This document shows, one piece after another, positions 49,332 through 62,356 of a DNA stretch of 64,000 bases. Each line of letters starts with the position of its first letter. Position 1 is the stretch's first letter. The position numbers and the translations under genes were made by a program. The notes beneath the pieces are model-generated. The model was not told where the DNA came from. It saw only the letters and a list, made by a program, of their open reading frames with translations, and ran no database searches. Source of the DNA: Penelope pileata (Eukaryota > Chordata > Aves > Galliformes > Cracidae); NCBI GenBank assembly GCA_013396635.1, contig WBMW01002348.1, forward strand, positions 62,001 through 126,000, read 5' to 3'.

Positions 49332-52300
49332 GCATTAATCCTGCTGAATTCACGGTTTCAGTCCAAGAACTGAATTTCCTCTTAAAGCTCACATAATTTT
49401 GTAACATAATTAGAAACATTAATTCCACTTTCCTTAGTAGTTTGTCACTGTGGTGCCCAAGTAGTGTCCCCCATCTGCTGTAGGACCCTACAATAATAAA
49501 CTATCAGATACTTTTTAATACTTCTTTCTGTGCATTGTTTCAATTTGGTCTTATAAAAACTAAACTTGAGCAGTGCTTGGGAAAGAATTCAGGCAAACTA
49601 CGTGGTAGTGTTGAAGCTGACCTGTTGAGCAGGAGTTGGTGCTGTTTGCAGAGCTAAAAATGTGCTGCTTTGGGAGACCGGTGACCTCTTTACAAATGAA
49701 AACATGCAGTGAGAGCACCAGCTGTGAGTTTCTTTGTGAGTCAGAATGCAATCACTGAAGTAAAACTTCTTGAAGTACAAACTGGAGTGGAAATTGGGCT
49801 GTTGTTGCTGTGCAGAGTGAGCAGAGACAGCAGCAAAGGCAGTAAATGTCTTTGCTCCAGGTCTTTTTGCATGGAGTTTCGCAGTTGTGGTTTCAAAGCC
49901 ATCCACCCAAAACTGTCTGTAGACATCCATCTTGTGTCTGTGTGTAATCAAATCAGAGATTTTAACTTCTGCAGTAACATAACTGTGGCAGCAAAAATAC
50001 TTTCTTGAGATTTAAGCGTAGATCTGTTACAATTCTTGCTCGGGATTGACAATGTGGAAGTGTAATTTGATAGACAAGCTCTGTGTTTATCACATAAATA
50101 AATGCTGTGATTTTCACAACATTGATAAATATGAACATAAACTGATGCTGTTATCTAGAAAAGGGATATAAATGTGGAGAAGTGGCTCATTCCAAAAGCT
50201 AAAAATCCTTCTGTATGTTCTGTTCTCAAACCTTCACCAACTTTGATTAAGAATGCCTTTCCCTCTAAATATTGTATTAATGAGCATATAATGAAGTAAG
50301 CACTTTCCTTGTCATGCAAAGTTTCTCAAATATTGGACACTTACTGGAGTTGATAGTGAGGACATCTTGACATTGTTAAAGTACATGATTTCCTTCTGCT
50401 CAAGTTAAAAATTTTGACTGATTCAAACTGATTTCAAGATAGCTTTATTAAGCAATGACAGTGTATTGAATGAACACAGTCTTCCCAGTAGCTACTTCGT
50501 ACAAAAGCTGCCACCTTGTCCCTGTGTCAAAGGATTTCCAGGCAGAGTCTCTGAAGGGAGCGCTTGGCTGAACAGGAAGGAGGAGATGGTGAGAGTGTGC
50601 ATGCTATGCTGGCTCTGCAGGAGCATGGAGCGGCCCCAAAGGTCTGAAGGCACTGGCCTGGCCTGTGGGTACCTGGGTTTGCAGGTGAGGTGATGAACTC
50701 AGCCAAGAGTGCCTGAGCACAGTTGTTAAGATGCAGGACTGTGCCTGTGCAGCGCTGCCTCTCTCCTGCTTCTCCATTGTCCTTTGTTTGCCAGCACAGT
50801 GCCTTGCTGTAGTATATGGGCTTATGGAAGCCAAGGACCAAGAGCAGGGAGAGCCATGCTCAGAGCGGCCCTGCCCACCAGGCAGCAGCCTCCATGGGTC
50901 TTAGGGCTCAGTGCAGCACGAGGCCTAGCAGCACCCTACCCAGGCTGGAAGCATGCTTAAGAAAGTGCTTCCAAGCAGCAGGGCTGAAGAAGAATGAAAG
51001 CATGGGGAAATGATAAGTAGTTAATTGAAGCTGGCTTAGCAGGCATACCCAAGGCAGAAGACAGTTTCCTCTAGCATGAGAGTCAGGAGGCAATAACATT
51101 AATACAGTGTTCAGGACCAAGAGGAACAGGTTATAAAAGATTGCTACAGGTTTTAAGGATATAATTTTGCTCATTTTTATTTCTTAATATTTTAAATATC
51201 AGATAAACAGAACAATTTTTGCCTTTTTATCTGCTGAAAATATGGACTTATTGCAGGGAGTTGATTTGCTACATCTGGATATATCCGTAGTCTGAACCTT
51301 GATTATTATTATTATTGTTTTTGTTTGGTTGTTTTTTTTCCACTGAAAATCTTTACTTGGCTTAAATACTGAAGTAATTAGATGGTAACTTGAATGGACA
51401 TTTTTGGTGTCCTGAAGTTGTATACATTCATGATTTTTATTATTTATCTAATACTTTTGTACTTCTCAGAAGGGTATTTAAAAATCTCTGTATATTTTAT
51501 ACAATATATATTTAAATTAATATTATATGTTAAACAACTGATACGCTTCATATGAGATCTTCATATCGATGCAGCCACAGGAGTATGTAAGGAAAATGTT
51601 CTGCATCTGTTTATGAAGTATATCCTATAACGTAGCCATTCAAGTCCTTTAACAAAAATATTTTCTTCTGAAATATTAAACTGCAAGATTTGTGTTGCAT
51701 TTTTGTTGCTTAATGATAATTCAGTTATGGTATTTTGAATTTACAGAAATAGTTATTATTGAGAGATCAAATTCTCTGATTCTATAGAGGATATAATTAG
51801 CTTCACAAGTCATCACTGAATGTTACTAAAAATAAAAAAATACGTATGAGATTTAAGCAATTGGAAAAAAAAAAAACCAAACCCTTAGTTGAGCTAGTAT
51901 GTTGAAATGATGTTACTAAGAGCTCATTGAATTAGCATTGTGGTATAAAGCTTTTCTGCTGTGGTCACTAGCCCAGCACTAATGCAGACTGAATGAGTTC
52001 TGTGAAATGAACTGGTGATATGAGAATGGTTTCTACTGGTCAAATGTGTCATAAAAGACTATTCCAATTAATACTAATTAGCTACTGTGGTAGCAGCCAT
52101 AGCACAGAAACTAAAAGGTGAAGAATCATAAAGTAAACGTTAGTCTCTCACCCATGAAATGCTCTCTCCAGAGCAGTGTTTAACCTAATTGGTAAGGTGC
52201 TGGGAACAGTGTGCATTGTGATAGCATGGTCTATCTGTCATGCTAATAAAGCAAGCTCCAGTCCTCAGAGCTCCAGTCTCATGCATCTGTCATTTCCACT

Positions 52301-55300
52301 GCATTCAACTGCAAGTTATGGAGAACAAGCTGCAAAACCAGTTCTGTGTGGCATAAGGAAGCATTTCAAAGAACAAGATCTGCATCTCAATTTGAAGAAG
52401 ATTGCCTGACCTGTGCCGATACCCTGGAGGGCCCTCAAGCAGAGTTGATTTGGGCCCAAATTTTAAGTGTATAAGCACCTTGAAAACAGACAAAAGCTCA
52501 ACACAACATGCCTTTTTGTTTCCTTTTTCTAAATATTCAGCTGCTGTATGTTTCATAGAAAGCATCTTTGCTTTTATGACTATGTGGTACATTAATTCAG
52601 AAGTGATGCATCGTTTAAGCAGAGTTGAATAGTGGAAAGATTATTTAAAATAAAAAAAAAAAGTTTGTGTCATGCTTGTTATGTATATCTTTGCAGCAAG
52701 CAGAAATATTCTGACTGGCTGGGAAAATGTGCGGAGCCCTGTCACTCTGCCTGGAAATAGTTTTAACCTTTAAAAGTAACGTACAGACATTCCAGGTTTA
52801 CCTTGTGGGCGATTCTTGCTGGATATTCCAGTCCTACTTTATCTTTTAGTTTTGTCATTGCTGTTAGCCTATGGAGTTCATGCAGGACAGGCAATTGCAG
52901 TAGTGAATAATGAATAAAAAACTTGTATTGTGATTGATTCTTCCTTGAACAGCATTTTGAAGGGCATTCAGCAAGCTTCCTCCTCGACATACTAATGTGG
53001 ATGACTTTCTCAAACTTAGGTCAAGCATGAATCCTGCTCTTTCGACATGGCACGGCTCCTAAATAGCATTAATGTCATGTCTGCAGGTACAATAGGGCCA
53101 ATTTGCTAATAAAAATTACTAGTGACATCTATCAACTGGATGGAATTAATCACATCATTGCCGCTGCAGTAGAGAACATAATTGCTCCTTGGTGTGAGCT
53201 CTGGGCCTCTAGTTACACAACCAAAATGGCACTTGCCCACAGACGTTTCTTCAGATTATGTTTACAAGCCTACATTCCTAGTTCTGCCTGATTTCACTCC
53301 TTTCTGAGCAATGCTGTGTGAATTGTGTGTCAAGCATAGATTTGGCACTTCCAGTGTGTTTTGGGCAGAGTTTATAAATACAGTGTTGTGCCTAAATACA
53401 GTGTTGTGACAGAGCTTTTCATTTGCTAAGTTTGTTTTACCATGTTAATCATTCAATTTTGTAGGAGATGTTAGCAGTATAATAATCCTTACGCAGGAGG
53501 AAATAATCATATTATGTGTTTTAAATAAATCTATGCTTTAGATTTCTAGAAACGTAAATAATCTGCTGTTGTCTTCCTTTTGATAAAGATCTATATATGC
53601 TAGCAGTATTTTATAATATAACATGAATTACTGGTGATATTTGTATCACTTGAGAATCTCACAGCTTCACTATCAGGTTTCACTACAAGGTTTTGTTTTG
53701 ACAGAGAAAATCAGGAAGAAATACAACTCCACTTGATTTCTCTCAATATTTTTTTGTATACTGTTACATATTTTCTTGCATTGATAGATTGAGATTATTT
53801 TGAGCTTTCAGAGGACACTGAGTGTTTTACTACTCAATACTAGAGTAAGCCTAAGATCTTCTTTGCCAAATAATATTGGCAAGATAAGCAGGCCCTGAAA
53901 GAACAAGGAGAAAAAAAGGAGTGAACGTGACTCCAGAAAGCTAAGCAGCCCATTCTGCCTCTCCAGCAAGGTGCCTGGTTGAGGACTTGCTTTTATCTGC
54001 CAGGGAAGAGGAAGAGAGGAACCTGAGGTGTGTGGATGACGTGGGGAGGGCCTCGTTAGGAAGTGTGATGCAAAGACTTGTGAGCAGCAGTGCTGAATGG
54101 AGCTGAGGATGCAGATCTGCCTCCATTCTTGCCAAGCACAGCCTGGCTCTCACAGAGCCATTTGGGATGTCTTCACTTTACTTCTCAGTGCTCCAGTTTC
54201 TGAAAGATTTCATTAGCTTGAATGGAGATGCATTCAGCTGGCTCAGATCCAACCAAGAAGGCTGACGAAGCCATGCATGCTAAGAAAATTGGAGCGAAGA
54301 AAAGTGACTCTGCTGGGCCTTGCAGAGCTAAGAAAATCCCATAGGACTTAGCTGACTACACAGCCATTCATATCACCATGTTATCCCCTTGTCTAGTGTG
54401 CCTGTGGGGTGCCTCTGTTTTGCAGGATGTTACCCTGGGTAGGAAGAAGGGGTCTGGCTGCCCACAGACCCTGGAGTCTGTTGCATGCACAGAGCATTGC
54501 CTGGAGTTAATCAGCTGTGCTGGCTCTTCTGTGAATTTATTTTTAGGCAATTTCAGATACAGTTTAAGCTAATGGGTCTGCTGATTTCTCTTCTCCCTGG
54601 ATAAATGGAATAGCAAATTAAACATTTTTTCAAATAAGATAGTTGGGGATATTAAAAGTATCGCCTTACTTAGGTTTTATCATGTGCATGATTGCCTTGG
54701 GCAGCAGCTTCTATTGTCTCGTTATCTCAGTCCATTGAAGTATTCAGCTGCCACTTTCATGTGGCCTGAATGAAGGCTGTTAGCATACCCATTAAATTTA
54801 GGAACTGTCATTGCTCAGAGACAAGATCTAATGTTGTCTAGAGATCAAAGCCTTGATTGATGGCAGCCATTAACACCATCTCACATTAAAGACATCTTCC
54901 TGTCCACGTAGTCTGACCAGACCAACAGATTCAATATCTTTTCAGTTAACCTATGTGATCCTGCTTCTGTATTCCCCCCTGGACTGGGAAGAAAGCTGTG
55001 CTGCTTCATTAGCATCGTGGCTGATTTATACCAGGGCTGCCAGCTGGGGCTTCACCAGCAGCACAAGTGTCACTCACTCAGGCTCTGTCCTGCCACTCGC
55101 AGCAGGCAGACACTGCAGTCAAGCTGTGGTGCTCTGCTGTGGAGGAGTGAGTGTCTGTGGAAAGAAACTGACTCAAGGATTCTGCGTTGTTTGTAGCAGT
55201 ATCTGAGTAAGATAAAAGGTTTCCTGTTTTTATAGCATTAAAGTACATACAGAATTCTTGCAGTACTATTCTGTGAGCAAACTGATCACATCCCCTGAGG

Positions 55301-58300
55301 AGGAGGCTCACTGGATGAAGGGAGAGCAGTGGGCATTTTTGAGTGACCTTTGGAGGTTCTTTCTGACTAAAATATTCTGTCATTTTCAGCATGTAGTCCA
55401 TGGACTCATGTGGATCCATGCAATCAATGTTCATAAGAGCTGAGCAACTATGGCCTTGAACTATACACCTGAGACTCATTCTTCACCTGAGCTCTGGCCC
55501 TGGTCCACCAGTGAAAAAAAGCTGCATTGTACTTTGTCCTCAGCTGAAACAAATTCTGCTGTGGACTGGCTATATTTAAAACCTTGTTCTTTTGTCATGT
55601 TCCCATCCGACTGTTGCGATTAGAGAATACCTCATTGCAAAAACAGTTGTTTGGGTCACATGGTGTATGACTGATGAAGACTTGAGTCTGCAGAGTAATG
55701 ACAGCAAAAATGCAGGATGCTATGGCCTGGGGACTGAGGAGCCCAACACCTCCTGTTTGTCACAGTGCCTGTGCTCAGGGAGACATATCCACAGCAGCTT
55801 GAAGTCCTGCTGGCGGTGACCCATGAAGCTGAGACAATATGAAACTTGGTGCTTGAAGGAAAGCATGGCCAAGAGGCAAGGTACTTTGTACGTGTTATTC
55901 TGATGAGGATGCTCTCAGCAATACACGTATCAGTGAGTTCAGTGTCAGCGCTTCCACCATTGGAAGGGGAGAAACAGAAGAGCTTTTCAGGGCTGATGAT
56001 GAAAGGAGACCTGCCACTGAGGCTGGGAACAGTCAGATTCTGGGGAGAGGGATATCACGATAAGCATCTATCCAGCAAACAACACTCTGTATGTTTCTCA
56101 CTCTCATCATTCATCTTGTGTTTTTAGGTGATGACTGCACATGGAGAATAACAGAACACAGAGAAGCTTAAGCTAAATAATGTGGGTAAAAAAAATTAAT
56201 GCATGAAAGGGAATAGCACAAAACCATAAAACCATCTCCAGAGGTGTTTTATCTATAGCAAAACATGTTTCTAACTCTTCCTTAAGTAAATACATAACGT
56301 GGATTTTGAAGTTGGATTTTTATTTAACCATTGTCTTTTATCATTTTTTTCTGATTTTGCTCTGTTTTCAGATCTAAAGCCATCTGAAATTTCTTAGAAG
56401 AAATGAAACGGGAAAGTATGAATGCCCAATGTTAAATAGTTCATTTAAAAAGTAAATGCTTTCCTTCTCATTTTCTCTCTAGAGATATGTGACACGTTGT
56501 GCTTTTTGCTTGGGCTGAAACGCTAACCTAGCAAATGAGAAAAACTTCTAAAAGGAGGATGGACCAGCTCATGCAAATGATTTTTATGCAGTGTTTAAGT
56601 GTTGGCCAGTATGTTCACAGATGTTTCTTACATGTGGATTTACACTGACTCTGAAGCGTAGAGAATATAATTTAAATATATAATGTAAAAACAGTAAATC
56701 TTCGGTGTTTCCTTCCTACTCAAGCAAAAGAGAATTGGAAATATATACAGAAAAGTATTTTGGTCCATTTGTAATGCATACTGTCTAGACAACTGCTTTT
56801 ATAAAAGGAATGTTTGCTTGCCCTTTTTTTTTCTCCCCCAAACAGAAGAAATAGTTTTCTCCTGGGGTTAGCTGTTAAACAGGAGAACCAGGGCAGAACA
56901 TATGTTACCCATGAAGTTGATATCATGATATCTGTAACTGATACTGGAGTGTAAGTAGGAAATGGATTTGGCATTCATTTCAGGGCTAAATATTAATTTT
57001 GACTGCTAATTATACACAAGTACAAGGGATGTAGTCTTGTTTTAAATTAAAAATAAAAACAAAAAACAAAAAAAAAACAGACTTGTGTTTCTTTCTGTAG
57101 ACTCTTATGTTTTAAAATATGCCAAAAATGTCTGTGACACTATTAGTCGCTGGGGAAAAGTCTGCCATTAGTCAGATGAGAGATGCAAGGGCATTGCTGG
57201 AGCTCTCAGACCAAATTTAAGAAGGATTTAAGGCTCACAGGCAGTGTTAACTCTGCAGAAGAGTGAAAAGGTGTTGGTTGAAATCTTGATCCCAAAAAAA
57301 TTGATAGAAAAATTCAGTTGATTTCGGGAAATTGAGATTTCAACTTTCAAGTCTCATCATGAGCCCATCAAAGTGAATGAGTAATTCCATTGATTAGGGT
57401 GAGATCAAGAATGAGTCAACATCTGTAGTCACTAATGGTAAGATGTAGATGATATCTTTTTAGGAGCTTTTAGGGTCTTTTTCACATCCACTTCAAAGAC
57501 ATAATGATAAATGTCTATCTAAATAACCTTGGTAACATTGGAAGAGAACGGTTTTCTGTCCTCAGAAAGGGAAGCCTAGGGCAGATAAGGGAGATTTATT
57601 ACTAAGCAGAATGTGTTTGGAGGGTTTGGAGGCATTTTTTTCCTTTTTTAATGAGGAATCAGCTGTTTACTAAAGACTAATTAGAAGAAATTTGTCAGCA
57701 TTTGTGAATTTGTTCCTTTCATGATTCAAGAGATAAACTTGCTTTGTTTTTTCTCTCTTTCTCTCTATCTTTAAGGAAGTGTTTCTTAATAAACCACTAA
57801 TTAAAATCCTTTGCACCTGTATTTGATGTCAGCTAATTCTTACTCAGTCTATTTCTGTCATGAGTCCATCTTGCGAACGTATTGGCCAGAAGGATCTGAA
57901 GTGTGTCTTTCCAGAACGGCTGCACATGTGTATGGCAGGACAGACGGGGCCCATTCTCCACGTTACGTGGTTGCTGCCTGGCTGGGGATTGCGGCTGGCA
58001 CACAGGGTGGTGAGGGCTCATCTAAAAAGCATTGCCGTGGGTTGTTTTCAAACAGTTCTCTCATACAAAAATGTAGAAAGGAGGGGGAAATTATTTCATT
58101 TTAGTTATAAATCTGTTTTCCTGATACACTCTTCCTGTTAGAGAGCTGATTTAATGCAGCTTTCAGTATTTTCACTGGCTACAGCAAATAAAATTATATA
58201 TTTTTTTCTTTCTGAATGATGCAAGATAATTGTAGGCTTTGATTTTCAGGGTAGATAGATAAAATCATTTTAAATTAAGTTGGAATTTTTATTAACACTG

Positions 58301-58535
58301 AATGGTTCCTTACTGTGCAAACTCAATCTTCCCTTTCCCTGTTCAGCTCCAGCCTTTTAAACTCAGGAAGTGAGCAGAAATATTTTCAACATTTCACAAA
58401 ATAGAGAGTGATTTGGTAACTCTGCAGTGTACTGGTGCACTGTGTAAGCCCACAAACACCACTTCTGCCTTGTTTCTCTACTTTTATTTTTTGTTTTAGG
58501 GAGGTAGGAGGGAGACTGAGGATCTGCTTAATATT
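49332..58535. other. Unique non-coding DNA
   Basis: The longest repeat-poor stretch of the window. Nothing coding is supported. AT-rich patches occur at 51480-51540 and an ATT run at 51302-51317. Two non-repetitive patches (53060-53240 and 54780-54910) carry homeodomain/TALE-like motifs discussed as findings. Confidence 0.5.
57043..57078 (+). repeat. A-rich simple repeat
   Basis: Low-complexity AAAT/AAAC-type A-rich tract. Confidence 0.85.
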
Positions 58536-59388
58536 CATAGAATCATAGAATGGTTCAGGTTGGAAGGGACCTTAGAGATCATCTTGTTCCAACCCCCCTG
58601 CCATGGGCAAGGACACCTCCCACTAGACCAGGTTGCCCAAAGCCCCATCCAGCCTGGCTTTGAATACTTCCAGGGAGGGGGCATCCATGACTTCTCTGGG
58701 CAACCTGTTCCAGTGTCTCACCACCCTCACGGTGAAGGATTTCCTCTTTATATCTAGTCTAAATCTACCCTCTTCCAGTTTATAACCATTACCCCTTGTC
58801 CTGTCATGACCTTGTAAAAAGTCCTTCCCCAGCTTTCCTGTAGGCCCCTTCAGGTACTGGAAGGCTGCTATCAGGTCCCCCTGCAGCCTTCTCTCCCCCA
58901 GGCTGAAGAGTCCTAACTCTCTCAGCCTGTCCTCGTAGGGGAGGTGCTCCAGCCCTCTGATCANNNNNNNNNNNNNNNNNNNNNNNNNNNNNNNNNNNNN
59001 NNNNNNNNNNNNNNNNNNNNNNNNNNNNNNNNNNNNNNNNNNNNNNNNNNNNNNNNNNNNNNNNNNNNNNNNNNNNNNNNNNNNNNNNNNNNNNNNNNNN
59101 NNNNNNNNNNNNNNNNNNNNNNNNNNNNNNNNNNNNNNNNNNNNNNNNNNNNNNNNNNNNNNNNNNNNNNNNNNNNNNNNNNNNNNNNNNNNNNNNNNNN
59201 NNNNNNNNNNNNNNNNNNNNNNNNNNNNNAGGATGTTGTGCGGGACAGTGTCAAACACCTTGCAAAAGTCCAGGTAGATGACGTAGTTGCTCTCCCTTTA
59301 TCCACTGTTGCTGTAATTCCATCATAGAAGGCCACTAGGCTTGTCAGGCACGATTTGCCCTTGGTTCAGCATGTATGGTGAAGCCATA
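58536..59388 (-). mobile_element. CR1 LINE, reverse-transcriptase region to 3' end, split by assembly gap
   Basis: The plus view begins catagaatcatagaatggtt and caggttggaagggacctta. On the minus strand the ORF2 C-terminus is open: IRGLEHLPYEDRLRELGLF, then VVRHWNRLPREVMDAPSLEV, ending at 58623. Beyond the gap the minus strand reads FDTVPHNI, a reverse-transcriptase landmark. Just upstream the frame is broken by an apparent one-base loss (gcaactacgtcat, against expected gcaactgacgtcat-type text). Near 59365 there is a short insertion inside the ttgccctt...gaagcca block. It is not coding-competent. Confidence 0.95.
58964..59229. other. Assembly gap (266 N)
   Basis: The gap is inside the CR1 copy, so it presumably hides more of the reverse-transcriptase region. 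The length may be an estimate. Confidence 0.98.
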
Positions 59389-61815
59389 TTGCAAAATGGG
59401 AAAAACTATCCTCATACAAAGAACCAAATTACCAGCATAGACTACTGTCACAAAATATACACAATTAAAATAAAAACAGTATGGTTTCTCCAATTGTACA
59501 AACTTCATAACTTCATTGGTATAAGAAACCCTGGAATTCTGGCTGCAAGTCTGCCTTTTAAATTCTCCAGAAGAATTTCTTGTCTGTGTTCTGTGAACTG
59601 AGTAAAGTGTATGCTTTTGTAATGCATCTTTTTTTTTTTTCAATTAAAGTATGGACACCAAATACACATGTAAGCCAGGATCTTCCTTAAAAGTGTCCTT
59701 CTCAGACATGCTGCCTTTCTTCATGCTCTTATGTCACTGTTTCTGTTTCTCAGGCGGCCTCCAGAGGTGCTCCCTCACATGGGGTCCCGGCTTTGTTCCT
59801 TCCCACCATTCCCTTTTGGCCAGGCTGCCTTTGCCTGTATCCCTAGGTGGGGTTGATGCTCAGGGGCTCATTTCCTCTCTTGAATATGTTGTTGCTGTTA
59901 ACCCAAAGCAGTGAGGCAATGTCCCCATACATTTTCCTTTCCTCCCTTCTACCTGTTGTGATCCCATGTCTTGCTCTCATCCTTCAGGACACGCGAGTGG
60001 GTCAGCCTGCTGTGGCTTTCCTCTCTGGCCTGGCAGCTGGGCGATTTTGTATTTTGGAGGTGCTCTGGAGGTTAATTGTGGCTCTTGAATGTGGCTTAAA
60101 TTGATCATTGCTTCTAAATATTATTCAGACTGAGTAAGAGTGTCATAAGGGTTGTCTTTACCACAGATTTAACTTTAGGGAAGTAAAGTGTGAGTAGTAG
60201 GAATAAGTTCAGTGTCCATCAGCTGAGTGCACACAAAATACTGTGCTTACTATATTTTACAGGGAAACTTCCTTTTGCAAAGATGTTCTTAGGAAAATAG
60301 AAAGAAACATCCTGGGTTACTCAACTGTAGTATGCACTACTTCTGTCTTCTGCCTGGGCACAATGATTTGGATTACTGCTTCTAAAAGCAGAGGCATATG
60401 AGATTGGGTTCCACCTTCAGTGACATACGTGGATGAATTAGCAATACTTTTGTAAAATCCCAGTGGAGCTTAATCAAAGGAAATTTGGGCAAGTCCAAGT
60501 TGGTGTGTAATGCTGGTCTTGTCTACCTCCTCAGACTGCTGATGGTAGGTACTGCTACAGCAAGGATATGTTTGGCAATCAGGCCAAGTCCTAGCAGGCA
60601 GTACATACAGCTCCTCCATTCTCAAATAAGGTTGACATGCTGTAAAAGTATCTCTTTGAAACGTCTTCTAATTGTGTCCCTGAAGGTATGGCAGGTGGCT
60701 CTGGACACCAGCCACTTCTGTGCTTGCCCTGCGTGTTGCCCCTTTGAGCCTCTTGCTTCCTTCCTCTTGTGTAGGCCTGAAATACAGGCTGGAGGGTTTT
60801 GCTGCTGTGGCTCTCCTGAGCCACAAAAAGGCACTCAAAGCAGAGTGACACAACCACAGGTTTTGCTTGCAGTGTGTTGGTTGCCACCCACCGCAGCTGT
60901 TCCCTGCTTCAAGATGCCAATGGATCGCAGATTTCTTCCTGTGAAGATGATACCTGCTCTTTTTAAAATTACTTTTCCATAATCCCTCTGTATTTGTTAA
61001 CAACTGAAATCTCTCTAACTCAGATTAGACTGTTTTGATTTCTCACTTATCCTAAATTGTTTTAACAGCTACAGGAGTAGTACTGACGTGTTGTGGAATA
61101 TGAACGCAGAATAAGAATGTGACTTTCCCTTTAGATTTCCTTAGGTAGGTTTAAACTATCTGCTCCCTCATAGCATGCTTATTTCTCTTATGTTCTATCA
61201 GATTGTTTCTGATGCTACTTCCTGACTTGTCTGATGATTCTTAGTGTACTGCTTTTCATTGGAGATATTCTTATTTTAAGATAATCTTTTCACTTCAGTT
61301 TAGTCATTTAGCATGTACAGGAAATGTATATATTTATATGTATATATAGGTATATATGCTGGTATTTATATTTTTAACTATCTTCAAAGTGATACAGGAA
61401 AAAAAGCAGTGTTTTGTAGAAAGCGCTAAGAATGAATCATTAGAAGAAGTTAACACCATTTTCACTTTGGAAAGTAAATAGGTACATGAAGGCAAAATAA
61501 CTTACCAGAAAAAGAATGTAGGTCGTCATATCAGGTGATGTTAATGCCTTCAGATTTGGGGGTAATTCTGATAAAACAAACAACATAGAACTCTTAAGGA
61601 GTGAATAAAATTTCATTATCATCTATCACTTTTTCTAATTTCTGTGTGACTACATCTTTCCAACCTCTACCCCTTGCTTCTGATCCTGCACAGCTTGGCA
61701 AATCCTAGTTAGGAGTGGGTGTGTTCTGGAGGCTCCTGCTACCCTCCCATTTTCTCAGGATTGAAGTCAGTCAATTTAGAGTCAAGCTGAAGACATGCTT
61801 ACAGCAAAAATTGTG
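59389..61815. other. Unique non-coding DNA
   Basis: No transposon or exon recognised. It contains a 166-codon open frame at 60485-60982, judged doubtful, and an AT-rich TATATA-type stretch at about 61324-61372. Confidence 0.5.
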
Positions 61816-62356
61816 AGGGCCACTCTGAAAGCACTGCCTCGTATTTTATTATGTTGGCCCACAACATCAGAGGCAGATGTTGGTGTTATGGCAGTAGAGG
61901 TTGACCCTTCCCACCACTGTCCCGTTCCATGTTGTTGCCGTGTGACAGATGGCAGCAGAGGGGCACTCTGACACAATGGTGTCTGACATGGAAGAGCATA
62001 TGAAGCAAAGGTGTGTCATTAAATTCTTCCATACGGGAAAAATGCCACCCACTGACATTCATTGATGCTTGCTGAACGTTGATGGAGACCAAGCAGTGGC
62101 TGTGAGTACACTGAGGGGTGAGTGCTGCATTTCAGCAGTGGTGACAGCGGTCACCTCCAGTGGTGCATATTTTGATGAGCGCGGTGTGCAGCTCTTGTTC
62201 ATCACTGGTGAAAATGCACAGCTCATGGTGGTGACTGTTGAAACAGACTGTCATGTAGCTGAGAATCTGCTCTATCAAATAGTGTTGTTGTGCTCTTTGT
62301 ATCTGTTGCAGTTTCCATGGAAATAAATAGGAGGCATTACTTTCATAGCAACCTAC
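61816..62356 (+). mobile_element. Mariner-family DNA transposon, internally deleted copy 2
   Basis: This is the same element as 3520-4070 in the opposite orientation. The ends gggccactctgaaagcactg and (right end) ggaggcattactttcatagc form imperfect terminal inverted repeats. The coding strand is plus. A start at 61976 opens MVSDMEEHMKQRCVIKFFH, reaches PPTDIH and stops at TGA, codon 30 (62063-62065). It then reads LLNVDGDQAVAVSTLRG, the mariner helix-turn-helix region, before jumping to the C-terminal part (FDERGVQLL; HGGD one frame over). The catalytic DDD core is absent. The length of about 541 bp matches copy 1, so both derive from one deletion derivative. Ends are good to about 5 bp. Confidence 0.88.

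Noticed and set aside
58623..59335. Long open frames of 124-211 residues across 58.6-59.3 kb
   Set aside because: Most of their length is N translated as X; the readable parts are CR1 ORF2.
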